A stretch of 64,000 nucleotides of DNA from Clostridium caldaquaticum (GCF_023806125.1 NZ_JAMSKT010000009.1:1-64000); one strand, 5' to 3'. Shown: positions 31,999 through 41,476, counted from the stretch's first letter. A program made the numbers and translations. Notes: a model not told the origin generated them from the sequence alone.

Positions 31999-33156
31999 TC
32001 AGTTGTAAAGAATTTTGATTTTTCTTAATTTACACACATCATTTAATGTTGGTTTATCTAAAATATAAGCAAATCTAAGTTTTCTGTCTTGAGCAATCAT
32101 TGCGTTTAAAGCTGCATAATCTAAGCTTGTAAGTATTGTAGGATTTATCCCATTTGCCAAAAATGCAGCTGAATCTGTAATATCAATACTTTCAAAGCTT
32201 GATGCATTAATATTATAAGTAAGCCAGCTTAATCCCGAATCAACACTTAAAGCTATTCTTATCTTTCCATTGGTTGTAACATCATTTAAATTCGAATCTT
32301 TCTTAGTGTATTGAACAATTGCTTCAAGTTTATTTATGGTTTTCCCATCATGTATGTTAAAATCATAGTTTTGAATAATTACCTTTGGCTTACTTGTTAC
32401 TGTCTTCTCAATAAAGAATCTATTGCTGTTTTTATTTGCCTTAATATCTGGATTATCCGTATAAATATAAAGAGCTGGTGAAGTGCCTGAAAGTCCTGCC
32501 ATAGATGCAGGCAGAATATCAACGCCGTAGGTTTTAAACATTTCTTCTGTTAGAGGTAAATCTCCAATTTTAGTCCATGTGCTGCCTTGATAATTTTTAA
32601 CTCCATCACTATCCACCATAAGAAATTTCGTTATGCATGGAATATATGAACCTTCCTGCACTGTATAATTTTTGCCTGATAAATCAGCTGGAGTAAAAAT
32701 ATATGATTTCCCTGCTCCTAATGCCAATGATTGAGTGCCCACATTTGGATTTACAAAACTATTTGTACCGTTATTAGGTATCTTCTCAACAACAAGTCTT
32801 ATTACTCCAGTTTCAAAAATAGAAAGTTCCCAGATAAGGTCATTGCTGCCCCAACTGCTATAGGAACTATTTCCTTCAAACCTTATTCTGAAAAGCTTTG
32901 TGCTATATTCTACTTCACTGTCATAATAAAGATTGTTATAGCTGGCATCTCTTCTGTTAATACAAAGATGTTCTGATGATGCCCCAAAACCTACCCAGGT
33001 ATTACCGCTTGTGTAAAGCTGTCTTATGGCTGAACCGTTATAATTAAAGTTAAAGCCTATATCAGGAAGAGTTACTGTACTATCATCATTTCTTGTACCA
33101 TAAAGTGTCATTCCTGCATTTCCTTTTGGAAGTGATATTTGATTTATTACTGGCAT
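31999..33156 (-). CDS. Tail fibre / tail-tip protein
   Basis: A 385-residue protein between the endopeptidase and the putative receptor-binding protein. The first 175 residues (PDIGFNFNYNGSAIRQLYTSGNTWVGFG; RFEGNSSYSSWG) look like a lectin-like or jelly-roll head; the remainder is beta-rich. It probably sits at the tail tip and contacts the host surface. The assignment rests on position and composition. The start follows GGAGGAGCGGATA. Confidence 0.6.
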   Translation of the reverse strand: MPVINQISLPKGNAGMTLYGTRNDDSTVTLPDIGFNFNYNGSAIRQLYTSGNTWVGFGASSEHLCINRRDASYNNLYYDSEVEYSTKLFRIRFEGNSSYSSWGSNDLIWELSIFETGVIRLVVEKIPNNGTNSFVNPNVGTQSLALGAGKSYIFTPADLSGKNYTVQEGSYIPCITKFLMVDSDGVKNYQGSTWTKIGDLPLTEEMFKTYGVDILPASMAGLSGTSPALYIYTDNPDIKANKNSNRFFIEKTVTSKPKVIIQNYDFNIHDGKTINKLEAIVQYTKKDSNLNDVTTNGKIRIALSVDSGLSWLTYNINASSFESIDITDSAAFLANGINPTILTSLDYAALNAMIAQDRKLRFAYILDKPTLNDVCKLRKIKILYN

Positions 33157-33168
33157 TATCCGCTCCTC

Positions 33169-35073
33169 CTATACTTGCTTAAGATATGCATTTATTGCAA
33201 GCAAATCCTTATAAAGTGTTGTATCTGGCACATTTGCAGCATAAATTATGCCATTTCCCAAGTCCTCAATATATCCGCCTTCTCTTTTTAAAACAGGTTC
33301 TTTTATAGCAGCTCTATTATAAAAGTCATAGGTTCCATCTTTGTTTTTATCGTAATCTGAACTGAACTCAACCCAGTAAGCATCAAAAGCATAACTGCTT
33401 GATTTACTGTTATTAAATTCTTCTATAATTCCCATTACATTAAGTATTAAAGCAGGGTTGCCATGAGCTGCATTTCCAACATTAAATCTGCTATTAAAAA
33501 CTTCAAAATTACAAGTATCCATTTCTCCTGAAGTAATATCCGAATAATGCTTAAAATCATAACCAACGTTAAAGGTATATGTTCCAATCTTGATATTGAA
33601 CAGATTATAAAGGAAGGTATAAACTATCTCTGCCCTTGGTATACTTGCACTAAGTCCTCCCTCTAAGTCTCTTCCTTCAATACTTACCTGCAGGTTATTC
33701 TTTTCAATGGTAAATGTTCCATTTGAAACCTTCATCTCCACCATAAAAGTATGGTCTCCTGCTGTTACCTGTGGCATTGGGAGCGGCAATCCTATAACAT
33801 TATCTCCTGATGCTAACTTTTGAATTGGTTTAAAATCGTAGTATTTTCCATCTAAGGAAAACAGAATTGTTAACGTGCAGTCTGCACTTGCCTTACCAGT
33901 CATAGTAATATTACAGTTTAAATTTGTATCTGCCTTTGCAGTTATTCCAACTATCATAGCAGGATAACTGCTAGTGCTGATTGTTATGGTATCACTGTTT
34001 TTCTTGATTATTACACTGCTTAAAGTACCGCTTATAGCACTTTGTATTTCTTCTAAAAGCTTACTAGTATCAAGTTTTTCAATAATTGTGTTTAAAGGAT
34101 CACCAAGCTCTATTTTTGTATTTATAGGATTAATTAAATCTGTCTTTTTCTTTATAACCCTTAAATCAGTTGTTACAGCTATCTTTTCATTTCTTACCTT
34201 TACAAAGTCGCCAACATTAACTTTAGTAAGATGGCTGTAACTTTTATATTCTTCAGTTTTGCTTAGTTCCATAAAATCTATTGTTATAAATACCTTTGGA
34301 CTTGCAGCCTTTTCAGCATATTCTTCAGCCCTTGCTCTAAGGCTTTCTACATCCTTGCACTCCTTAAACTCGACCCTTTTGGTTATGGGATAGGGAAGTA
34401 ATTTTGCTCTTTCTCCCTCTACTTCTATATATCTTTCTGGCAGCAATAGATTATTTGCTCCTACTGCATATATCCTTGTAGCAAGCTCACTGGTATCCTC
34501 AATAACCTTCATTCCTTTTATGTTTTTGCCGTATTTTATTAAGATTCCGTTATTTTCACCAATGTAATTTTTTATCTCTATATTGAAGTTATCTCTAAAG
34601 AGTTCTCCACCATAAATTTCGATAAGTCTAAAAACAGCATCTACAGCATTAACCTCTTTAACCGCAAAAGGCGCTATATTTTTTTCTGGTGCTTTAAAGA
34701 AAAATAGCCCTTGAAGTTCGGGTGGCATTGTTCCTTCAATAGCCTCTTTCATGTTTGCATTAAGTACTTTTGCTGATTCTATAAAATAAAAAGCAAGATC
34801 ATAGAATATATGTCTTGCCCATACCTTTACCTTGCTTATCTTATCCTGCGTTCTCTCTACTTTATATATTCTAAAAAGCTGTCCATCAGCTTTAATAATA
34901 TTGAACTCCTCTAAATACTGTGCTTTTTTAGATACAACTGGGTATTGAATTTCTAAACTGTAATCCCCATTTAGTTCATGAGTTACTTCTGCTGTTATAC
35001 ATTCATCTAAAACTGCAAGGCCATTATTATCAAAGTTTCCTCTTACTGTTTTCTTATCATATACATAAATCAT
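33169..35073 (-). CDS. Tail-associated endopeptidase-type protein (Tal)
   Basis: A 634-residue tail protein of the prophage endopeptidase tail family (Pfam Prophage_tail). The N-terminal 350 residues have the hub fold landmarks MIYVYDKKTVRG, GDYSLEIQYP, and VNVGDFVKVRNEKIAVTTDLRVIK; the C-terminal half is a separate beta-rich extension. It forms the tail-tip hub below Dit. ATG 35073 shares one base with the Dit stop codon (TAATG), so the two are translationally coupled. Confidence 0.88.
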   Translation of the reverse strand: MIYVYDKKTVRGNFDNNGLAVLDECITAEVTHELNGDYSLEIQYPVVSKKAQYLEEFNIIKADGQLFRIYKVERTQDKISKVKVWARHIFYDLAFYFIESAKVLNANMKEAIEGTMPPELQGLFFFKAPEKNIAPFAVKEVNAVDAVFRLIEIYGGELFRDNFNIEIKNYIGENNGILIKYGKNIKGMKVIEDTSELATRIYAVGANNLLLPERYIEVEGERAKLLPYPITKRVEFKECKDVESLRARAEEYAEKAASPKVFITIDFMELSKTEEYKSYSHLTKVNVGDFVKVRNEKIAVTTDLRVIKKKTDLINPINTKIELGDPLNTIIEKLDTSKLLEEIQSAISGTLSSVIIKKNSDTITISTSSYPAMIVGITAKADTNLNCNITMTGKASADCTLTILFSLDGKYYDFKPIQKLASGDNVIGLPLPMPQVTAGDHTFMVEMKVSNGTFTIEKNNLQVSIEGRDLEGGLSASIPRAEIVYTFLYNLFNIKIGTYTFNVGYDFKHYSDITSGEMDTCNFEVFNSRFNVGNAAHGNPALILNVMGIIEEFNNSKSSSYAFDAYWVEFSSDYDKNKDGTYDFYNRAAIKEPVLKREGGYIEDLGNGIIYAANVPDTTLYKDLLAINAYLKQV

Positions 35074-35777
35074 TATAACCACCGCCAATTTGGAACTACT
35101 TCTATTTTAGTAACACTTCCAGTCCACTGAAATTTATTTGAACCTGTTTTTAAAGTTATAAACTCACCGTTTACCTTACTGTTTAAGTTATCTCCTGCAT
35201 CATTATAAGCATCTTGCAAAACTGAATCTAATATGATTTTTCCTGTTATATCATTTAAGTTAACAGAAGTTTCATTAACTGTAACACTTATCTTTCCAGA
35301 TCCGTAGACGGATATAATCGGTTCACTTTTTAAAGTACCTGGATTTATTATTGAAGTTCCATTTTCAGTAATAGTAAATATGTTATTCTGCACAGCGTAT
35401 TTAAAAGGCTTGCAGTTAAATATTATTGGAAAAACAGATGTGTATTTGAATACTTGTTTAAAATCTATGGCATTAACTACTTGTGCTTTATATTTTTTAT
35501 CATCCTGAAAACTAAATATCAAATCACTTTCTCCTGCTCCAAATAGCCATGCTTTTATGTTATCTAGCTTTTCAGCTATGTTATTGCCTTTAATACTGCA
35601 TTCTACTGCAATTGTTATATCTTCATAAGTTCCTTCATCATATCTTAAATTTGAATCCCTACCCGGGATATCTATATATGATACTCTTCTTTTAGGTGAT
35701 GGCAGAGATGGTCTTTTAGAAATAATAATGCCATAATCAGTATAGCTGTTTTTTCCACCAAAATTAAAACTAAGCAT
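35073..35777 (-). CDS. Distal tail protein (Dit)
   Basis: A 234-residue Dit-family protein: the opening LSFNFGGKNSYTDYGIIISKRPSLPSPKRR and PGRDSNLRYDEGTYEDITI are typical. It forms the ring joining tail tube and tip. It lies between the tape measure and the hub protein, with single-base overlaps on both sides. Confidence 0.92.
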   Translation of the reverse strand: MLSFNFGGKNSYTDYGIIISKRPSLPSPKRRVSYIDIPGRDSNLRYDEGTYEDITIAVECSIKGNNIAEKLDNIKAWLFGAGESDLIFSFQDDKKYKAQVVNAIDFKQVFKYTSVFPIIFNCKPFKYAVQNNIFTITENGTSIINPGTLKSEPIISVYGSGKISVTVNETSVNLNDITGKIILDSVLQDAYNDAGDNLNSKVNGEFITLKTGSNKFQWTGSVTKIEVVPNWRWL

Positions 35778-38413
35778 TAAGCACCACCCCTTCCCATTGA
35801 AACTCTTTGCCTGTAAAATTCAAGTTCATAGGCAAGCTGCTCTATATCCTTATCTGAATTATTAATGAAGTTTTCTATATGAAGTGTAAGTCCTACACTG
35901 CCTACATTACCTTTTACTTTTTCCATTGCTCTAGCCATAAGTTCATCTAGCCTGTCAATTGGAAGTACAGCTTCAGTTCCTGCTTCACCAACACCGATTA
36001 TACTAGGTCTGTTAAAAATCCCTCCCTTTGCATACCAATCTACACCTAGATGAGGTACACTTGGAGGATTTAAGTTGAATTCACCTTTAATACTGAAGTG
36101 TGGCAGGTTAATATGAGGAAATTTAATATCCAGTCTATCAAAGAAACCTTTTATTTTATCTAACTGATCCTTCACAAAATTCACTGCAGCATTGATTGGA
36201 GTCATTATTGCAGATTTAATATTATTCCATATACTAGTTGTCACTGATAAAATACTGCTCCATACGTTAGATACAGTATTTTTAATACCGTTCACTGTAT
36301 TTGTGAATAAACTTGATACTCCACTCCACATACTTGAAAAGAAACTTGAGATAGAATTCCAAATAGATGTGGTTGTATTTTTTATTCCATTCCATACAGC
36401 ATTTAAAGCTGATTGTATAGCATTCCAAGCGGTAGTTGTCGCTGATTTTATAGTGTTCCAAGCTGTAGTCAAAGTAGAAACTATTGAATTTATTATTGGT
36501 CTAATAAAATTCAATATTGAGTTCCAGACCGTATTTATTATTGAAGAAACTGCATTAAATACTGTTGTTGTAACAGATTTTATGCTATTCCATGCAGTGG
36601 TTATTGCATTCCCTATTCCTTGAATTATAGGGTTTAGAAAGCTAACTATCCCATTCCAAACAGTACTTATCACCCCAGATACAGCATTCCACACAGTGGT
36701 TGTTACAGTCTGAATAAGCTGCCAAGCAACACTAATGACAGCAGTAACTATATTTATATAAGTTTGAACAATAGATGAAATAATAGTCCAAGCACTGATA
36801 AAGATAGCTTTTATTACTTCCCATAGAAAAGTAAATCCTGTCTTTACACCTTCCCATATAGTTTTAATAACATTTGCTATTCCCTCAACTATTGGAAGTA
36901 CCACAGCTTTTATAGATTCCCAAGTAGAAACTATTGCTGTTTTTATTGCTGATACAGAATTACTAATGCTTGTAGTAAGAGCCTGCCATATTGCACTTGC
37001 AGTATTTTTTATAGTATCCCAGTTTTTATATAAAAGAACTCCAACAGCAACAAGTCCAGCAATAACAGCTATTGCAATTCCAACTGGACCAGTTAATGCT
37101 GTAAATACAGCGCCAAGTGCCGCCGAAGCACCTCCTGACGCTGCCATTGCTCCTGATATACTTCCTATTACAGTAGATAAAGTCCCTGCTATGCTAATTA
37201 CTTTACCTATTATTCCTATAATAGGTCCAACTGCTGCAACAACTAAACCTATTTTCACAATCATCTCCTGCTGCTCTTTAGATAGCCCTTGAAATTTATC
37301 CATCAATGGCTTTATAACTCCTATAAGCTTTTCAAGTATAGGAATTAAAAGCTGACCAAACTGAATACCAAGTTGTTCTGCTTGTTCTTTCATTACTCTT
37401 AGCTTATTTGTTGGACTGTCCATAGTTCTTGCAAGATCACCCTGTGCATTTTTAGTAGAATCCATAATAACGCCATATCTTGCCATTACCTTCTGCTGTT
37501 CTGTTAAAGCTTCACCCTGCTTTGCAATTCCATGAGAATAAGCATAGGTTTTAATTGTATTATCATTAACTAAAATACCTAATGCCTTAAGTGGCTCTGC
37601 TTCACCTGAAATACCTGACTTTAATTTTTCAAATGCCTCTTCCGGTTTTAAGTTATAAAAAGAAGCCATATCATAGGAAAGCTGAGTTAAGCCTTCTGAC
37701 ATCTTAAGTGATTCTTGTGCTGTAAGCCCCATACTGGTAAGCATTGAATTATAGGTTGCTACATTTTTTCTAACATTATATGCATTAAGCCCAAGAGCCT
37801 TTGAAGTTTCTTCTGACCACTTCCTCGCATCTCCAGCCATTGAACCCATAGCTACTTCAAAGAGATTTTCTGATTCTACTGCATCCATAGCCATTTTAGT
37901 TACAGCAGTGCCTATTCCAACTAGAGGAAGTGTTACAGCAGTTGAAAGCTTACTTCCAACTGAGGACATCTTCTCTCCTACAGATTTCATCTTTTCTCCT
38001 GCACTATTCATGCTTTCAGACAGCTTATACCAAGCCGAGCTTTTTTCCTTGAGTTCTCTTGTTGTCTCTTTCAGCTCATTTTCCATTTTGTTAAGCTCTG
38101 CTGTAGCATAATTAAGCTTAACTTTTAGATTTTCAGTAGCTTTTGCATCTTCGCCCTTTGTTTCTACACTCTTTTGGTATGCTTTTTCTAATGCTGAAAT
38201 TTTATCCTTCTGAAGTTCTATCTGTTTATTTAAAGTATCTGCTTTCAGCCTTAGACCTTCTTCAGATTTACCAAAGTCACCAAGCTTAGAAGAAGCTGCT
38301 GCAAATTCACTTTGAACAACCTTTAGACTCCTTTGTATTTTGGCAACACCTTCCTGAAAACCTCTATCATCAAGACCTACTCTTGCAACTACGGTATTTG
38401 CATCTCTTGCCAT
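35777..38413 (-). CDS. Tape measure protein
   Basis: An 878-residue tape measure protein that sets tail length. It has an N-terminal coiled coil (residues 1-140, heptad-rich), a TP901-type core (PLVGIGTAVTKMAMDAVESENLFEVAMG), two hydrophobic segments around 390-465, and then about ten imperfect repeats carrying a W-N-(x)-I-(x)n-T pattern in residues 470-750. The C terminus ends with an AVLPIDRLDELMARAM segment. Consecutive ATGs exist; the second, at 38413, is used, after GGAGGTGAG. Confidence 0.95.
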   Translation of the reverse strand: MARDANTVVARVGLDDRGFQEGVAKIQRSLKVVQSEFAAASSKLGDFGKSEEGLRLKADTLNKQIELQKDKISALEKAYQKSVETKGEDAKATENLKVKLNYATAELNKMENELKETTRELKEKSSAWYKLSESMNSAGEKMKSVGEKMSSVGSKLSTAVTLPLVGIGTAVTKMAMDAVESENLFEVAMGSMAGDARKWSEETSKALGLNAYNVRKNVATYNSMLTSMGLTAQESLKMSEGLTQLSYDMASFYNLKPEEAFEKLKSGISGEAEPLKALGILVNDNTIKTYAYSHGIAKQGEALTEQQKVMARYGVIMDSTKNAQGDLARTMDSPTNKLRVMKEQAEQLGIQFGQLLIPILEKLIGVIKPLMDKFQGLSKEQQEMIVKIGLVVAAVGPIIGIIGKVISIAGTLSTVIGSISGAMAASGGASAALGAVFTALTGPVGIAIAVIAGLVAVGVLLYKNWDTIKNTASAIWQALTTSISNSVSAIKTAIVSTWESIKAVVLPIVEGIANVIKTIWEGVKTGFTFLWEVIKAIFISAWTIISSIVQTYINIVTAVISVAWQLIQTVTTTVWNAVSGVISTVWNGIVSFLNPIIQGIGNAITTAWNSIKSVTTTVFNAVSSIINTVWNSILNFIRPIINSIVSTLTTAWNTIKSATTTAWNAIQSALNAVWNGIKNTTTSIWNSISSFFSSMWSGVSSLFTNTVNGIKNTVSNVWSSILSVTTSIWNNIKSAIMTPINAAVNFVKDQLDKIKGFFDRLDIKFPHINLPHFSIKGEFNLNPPSVPHLGVDWYAKGGIFNRPSIIGVGEAGTEAVLPIDRLDELMARAMEKVKGNVGSVGLTLHIENFINNSDKDIEQLAYELEFYRQRVSMGRGGA

Positions 38414-38428
38414 CATCTCACCTCCCTG

Positions 38429-38629
38429 TTAGAAAATAATGTTATCTATATAATCAAGCTCCTGTTCTTCCTCTATTCCGTTTACTCTTTTGTATACATT
38501 AAAAAGAGCTTGTAATTTCTTAGGTGTACTTTTCCAAAACTGCTCCTCAGTCATTTTTAAAAGGTTTGTTCCCAAATAAAAGAGCCATTCCCAATCCCAC
38601 GATGTAGAATCAAAATGGCTTTCTATTCC
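38429..38629 (-). CDS. Tail assembly chaperone extension (gpT-like, via -1 frameshift)
   Basis: A 66-codon open frame, -1 relative to the preceding gene, with no start codon or ribosome binding site of its own. It is entered at the GGGGG run (38632-38628): the frame ATG-GGG-GAA-TAG changes to GGA-ATA-GAA and reads SHFDSTSWDWEWLFYLGTNL, then a helical ending before TAA at 38429. The WxW...EQFWxSTPxK pattern is typical of G-T fusions in siphophages. P-site slippage of tRNA-Gly on GGG is the likely mechanism. Confidence 0.78.
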   Translation of the reverse strand, partial: GIESHFDSTSWDWEWLFYLGTNLLKMTEEQFWKSTPKKLQALFNVYKRVNGIEEEQELDYIDNIIF

Positions 38630-38946
38630 CCCATATTTTCAGTTACTTCTGGCATAGCCATATTTAATGCTTCATTAATTGCAGTGCCTAATTTCTCCAT
38701 ATCATTTAAAGTTAACATTTTTCCTACTTCTTTAAGAGTAACACTTTCATCTTCGGCTTTAATTGCTGAATATATAAGTGCTCTTATTGCTTTAATTTTT
38801 CTATTCTGCAAATCTTCAAAGGCTTGATTGATATCACCATAGACCTCTTCAAGCTCACAAAATGTATTCATATCGAACTTGAGTTCATAATCTTTGTCTC
38901 CTATGATAATTTTAATACCTTTGTTTTTTAGTTCTGATGCTTTCAT
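38623..38946 (-). CDS. Tail assembly chaperone (gpG-like)
   Basis: A 107-residue chaperone upstream of the tape measure gene: KGIKIIIGDKDYELKFDMNTFCELEEVYGDI and IRALIYSAIKAEDESVTLKEVG are characteristic. It coats the tape measure during tail tube polymerisation. A minority of ribosomes would shift at the end to make the longer G-T form (38429-38629). AAAGGAGCTGATTAC precedes the ATG. Confidence 0.88.
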   Translation of the reverse strand: MKASELKNKGIKIIIGDKDYELKFDMNTFCELEEVYGDINQAFEDLQNRKIKAIRALIYSAIKAEDESVTLKEVGKMLTLNDMEKLGTAINEALNMAMPEVTENMGE

Positions 38947-38974
38947 GTAATCAGCTCCTTTCTGGATTTTGGGA

Positions 38975-39007
38975 TATAAAAAAACAGGGAGTGTGTAATT
39001 TCCCTAT
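38975..39007 (-). terminator. Terminator of the Xre-DUF5680 moron
   Basis: Minus-strand ATAGGGA pairs with TCCCTGT (one GU) across a 10-nt loop, then TTTTTTT. It lies 60 bp after the moron's stop and ahead of the tail chaperone gene. Confidence 0.75.
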
Positions 39008-39066
39008 TTTTATAAAATTACAATATATATTAAGTAGCAATATGCTTAGATTAATATAATAACAAA

Positions 39067-39747
39067 CTACTTAATAAAACCTCCATGAAACATGCATTCA
39101 TATACCTTTTTATTATTATAAAAAATTTCTTCATATCCCTGAAACCATTCATACTCTCCATTAATTATGCAATGATACTTATATTCCCCATTTTGATATA
39201 CCATAGGTCCTCGATATGGATATTCCTTTGGCACTAACAATAATGCTTCCTTCAGAAAATCTCCTGAAAACCCTTCATCAACAATTCTCCCAATATAATT
39301 CATAGACCAAAAAGGAATATTGTTTTTCCATAATGCTTCTTCCCCTGCAAACTTTTCTCCTCCTAAATAAGTGTCAATATACTTTAGATCTCCTTCTATA
39401 TATTGAAAATCATGAGAATTTGGTCTTGATGGTAAAACTTCAGCTCCTTTTCCTGCGTACGTTGCCTTTTTTGCTTTAATTAAAAAATTTATTATCTCAT
39501 TATCTATTGCAAGTTGCTTAGAGTCTTTTTCACTAGTGCTGCACCCTTCTTCACAATCCTTTACCAATTTATCAATGCTAATTTTAAACATATTGCTTAA
39601 TTGAATTAGTTTATCAATATCGGGATAAGACTGCCCTAACTCCCATTTTGCAACTGCTTGCCTCGATACCCCTATAACTTCAGCTAAACCTTCTTGTGAT
39701 AATCCTCTTTCTTTTCTAATCAATTGTAGCTTTTCTGAAAAACTCAT
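39067..39747 (-). CDS. Xre-type regulator with DUF5680 domain (moron)
   Basis: A 226-residue protein: an N-terminal Cro/C1-type HTH (EKLQLIRKERGLSQEGLAEVIG, residues 5-60), a linker, and a C-terminal DUF5680 domain (IINFLIKAKKATYAGKGAEVLPSRPNSHDFQY; WSMNYIGRIV). DUF5680 proteins are common as small regulators in Firmicutes; the ligand is unknown. It interrupts the tail operon between tail tube and chaperone genes and has its own promoter, operators and terminator. ATG 39747 follows GAGGTGATGTAT. It is likely a lysogenic-conversion gene, not part of phage assembly. Confidence 0.82.
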   Translation of the reverse strand: MSFSEKLQLIRKERGLSQEGLAEVIGVSRQAVAKWELGQSYPDIDKLIQLSNMFKISIDKLVKDCEEGCSTSEKDSKQLAIDNEIINFLIKAKKATYAGKGAEVLPSRPNSHDFQYIEGDLKYIDTYLGGEKFAGEEALWKNNIPFWSMNYIGRIVDEGFSGDFLKEALLLVPKEYPYRGPMVYQNGEYKYHCIINGEYEWFQGYEEIFYNNKKVYECMFHGGFIK

Positions 39748-39764
39748 ATACATCACCTCAGTTC

Positions 39765-39798
39765 TAGTATACTAAGTATCATTAGTAATGACTACCAA
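39765..39798 (-). promoter_or_regulatory. Promoter and operators of the Xre-DUF5680 gene
   Basis: TTGGTA (39798-39793) and TAGTAT (39774-39769) are 18 bp apart on the minus strand. Two perfect palindromes overlap them: TAGTATACTA (39765-39774) and TCATTAGTAATGA (39779-39791). This suggests autoregulation by the HTH protein. Confidence 0.6.
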
Positions 39799-39863
39799 TT
39801 TAAAATAACAAATTTGCCAACCAATAGTTGCTTCCTTGTTTTCTTTTTAAGCATTTAACTGAT

Positions 39864-40436
39864 TTAAGTTGTACTGACAGGCTCTTCAGGTACAGCTGTA
39901 AACCATGAACTAATAATAGTTGAATCTACTCCTTGAGCGTCCTCATCAGCAATAAATCTATAATTTCCATCAAAGTCCCTAGAATAGAATTTTCCTTTAA
40001 GCTTTGCACTCTGTGCCTTTGGCTTTTCTGCCTCTGTGTCATATTCATCTGTAGCAAGTTCAAATTTTCCTTTTAAAAGCCATACATATCTATACTTTCC
40101 GTTGTTCTTCTTTGATTTAAATCCTAAAGCTATTGTTGGAGGCATATCATCCTTATTTTCCACTAATACACCCTTTACAACCTTCGATCCCTGCAGTTTT
40201 GCTCTGCTTGTAAGTGATAACTGATTAACTTCAATTTCAACATCAACACCTTCAAAAGCAGTTATTATGTCTTCAACAGTATCATCTGAATAAATATTTT
40301 CTGAATTTGATTTTGGAGAAAGTTTAGCACTTATTGCTCTTTCTAACTTTTCCGGAGTGCTGTAAGTAACACCAGTACTGTCATCCTTTGTTAAAACAGC
40401 TATATGAATATCTCTAAGCCCTATCTGTCTTGCCAT
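39864..40436 (-). CDS. Phage major tail (tail tube) protein, prophage A
   Basis: A 190-residue tail tube protein, near-identical to 2357-2929 of prophage B outside residues 14-30. It builds the tail tube around the tape measure. It starts MARQIGLRDIHIAVL and directly follows the tail completion gene. In the expected operon the chaperone would come next, but the Xre-DUF5680 moron has been inserted between them. Confidence 0.93.
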   Translation of the reverse strand: MARQIGLRDIHIAVLTKDDSTGVTYSTPEKLERAISAKLSPKSNSENIYSDDTVEDIITAFEGVDVEIEVNQLSLTSRAKLQGSKVVKGVLVENKDDMPPTIALGFKSKKNNGKYRYVWLLKGKFELATDEYDTEAEKPKAQSAKLKGKFYSRDFDGNYRFIADEDAQGVDSTIISSWFTAVPEEPVSTT

Positions 40437-40438
40437 AC

Positions 40439-40768
40439 TTATTCACCTTCCTCTAAATAATAAAATTTAAGGCCTTTATGATAGATTTTTGTATCTTCTT
40501 CATAAAGGTCTATTTCATTTAATCTTTTGAACCCCGCTTTAAGCAAAAGTTCTTTTATATTTTTAACTATATCTGTGTAATCACCCTTTGACCACACATC
40601 TACTTGGATATAATGAGCCGTCAAAGCTTCTTCATCATCTTCATACTCTTCACCTGCAGTTAAGTACTCATGAAAAGTAATATAAGTTTCTGCTTTTCCA
40701 CTGTACTTTTGAAAAGCTACTGGAATCTTAAGAGGTTTCAATGTATCCATAATCAATTTATTTATCAT
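40439..40768 (-). CDS. Phage tail completion / neck protein, prophage A
   Basis: A 109-residue protein almost identical to 2922-3266 (shared INKLI, PLKIPVAFQKYSGK and VDVWSKxDYTxIVK segments). It is in the usual slot before the tail tube gene, so a tail terminator or completion role is likely. It overlaps the gp10-like gene by 4 nt. Confidence 0.78.
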   Translation of the reverse strand: MINKLIMDTLKPLKIPVAFQKYSGKAETYITFHEYLTAGEEYEDDEEALTAHYIQVDVWSKGDYTDIVKNIKELLLKAGFKRLNEIDLYEEDTKIYHKGLKFYYLEEGE

Positions 40769-41157
40769 TCCTCAAGTCCCCTTTGCAGTTCTTCCTTAAT
40801 GATGTTATTTATCTCTCTTTTATTCTCTAGGACAGATTTCTCTGCCCAATGCTGTGCAGTAATTTTACTTGTACCAAATTCAGTAAATTTTGAATAAAAG
40901 AACTCTGAATTATCTCCTTTATTAGGACCTATCTCAATAAAATCTACGCCGTTTTCTTTTTCAATATCTGAAACCTTTATATTATCTGCCATATGTCTTT
41001 TTGTCTTGTTTGACCTTGGAGCATTTTTTTCCATGCTAGTTTTCACTAAATTCCCTGCTTTATCAAGTGCTCTTTTCTTTATTACATCTCCTCTTGCACC
41101 CAGCTTGTTTACTCTGTCTATAAGCTCCTGCATTCCTTCAAGTTCTATTTTAGCCAC
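40765..41157 (-). CDS. HK97 gp10-family head-tail protein, prophage A
   Basis: A 130-residue gp10-like protein, same length as the prophage B copy when both use the conserved GTG start (41157; GGAGGTTGAGGCAA upstream). The sequences are nearly the same except around ITAQHWAEKSVLENK. It takes part in head-tail joining and overlaps its neighbours on both sides. Confidence 0.9.
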   Translation of the reverse strand: MAKIELEGMQELIDRVNKLGARGDVIKKRALDKAGNLVKTSMEKNAPRSNKTKRHMADNIKVSDIEKENGVDFIEIGPNKGDNSEFFYSKFTEFGTSKITAQHWAEKSVLENKREINNIIKEELQRGLEE

Positions 41158-41476
41158 TTGCCTCAACCTCCAAAGCCTTGATTTCAATGAATTTATTGTT
41201 ATATTTTATGTTATCAATAGAAGTTATATTATACTGTTTTCCTCTAAAAATAATCCTCATTGCAGTGTCAATTTCATCTGTGTACCTTATAGTAAATTTC
41301 ACAGTGTTCTCAGCTTGAACTGCTGCGGCTTCAAAATATTCTCTGCCATGAAGATTTTCAGTTTTTGCCCATAGCTCTTTAAAATCTGCCCAAGTTTCAG
41401 TTTCAAAGCCATTATCATCTGTTTGGGTTATATTTTTCTGCAATTTTATTCTGTGTCTTAATTCTTCTGATTTCAT
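41150..41476 (-). CDS. Phage head-tail adaptor, prophage A
   Basis: A 108-residue head-tail joining protein (MKSEELRHRIKLQKN, then WADFKELWAKTENLHGREYFEAAAVQAENTVKF), similar to 3648-3974. It forms the stopper below the connector. The stop overlaps the next gene's GTG start region by 8 nt. Confidence 0.88.
   Translation of the reverse strand: MKSEELRHRIKLQKNITQTDDNGFETETWADFKELWAKTENLHGREYFEAAAVQAENTVKFTIRYTDEIDTAMRIIFRGKQYNITSIDNIKYNNKFIEIKALEVEASG

Noticed and set aside
36200-37000. Periodic repeats in the tape measure region considered as a DNA repeat array or CRISPR
   Set aside because: The periodicity is at the protein level (W-N-x-I repeats) in one open frame; units are not identical in DNA.
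36192-37292. Plus-strand ORFs opposite the tape measure gene
   Set aside because: Mirror frames of its repeats; no start signals.
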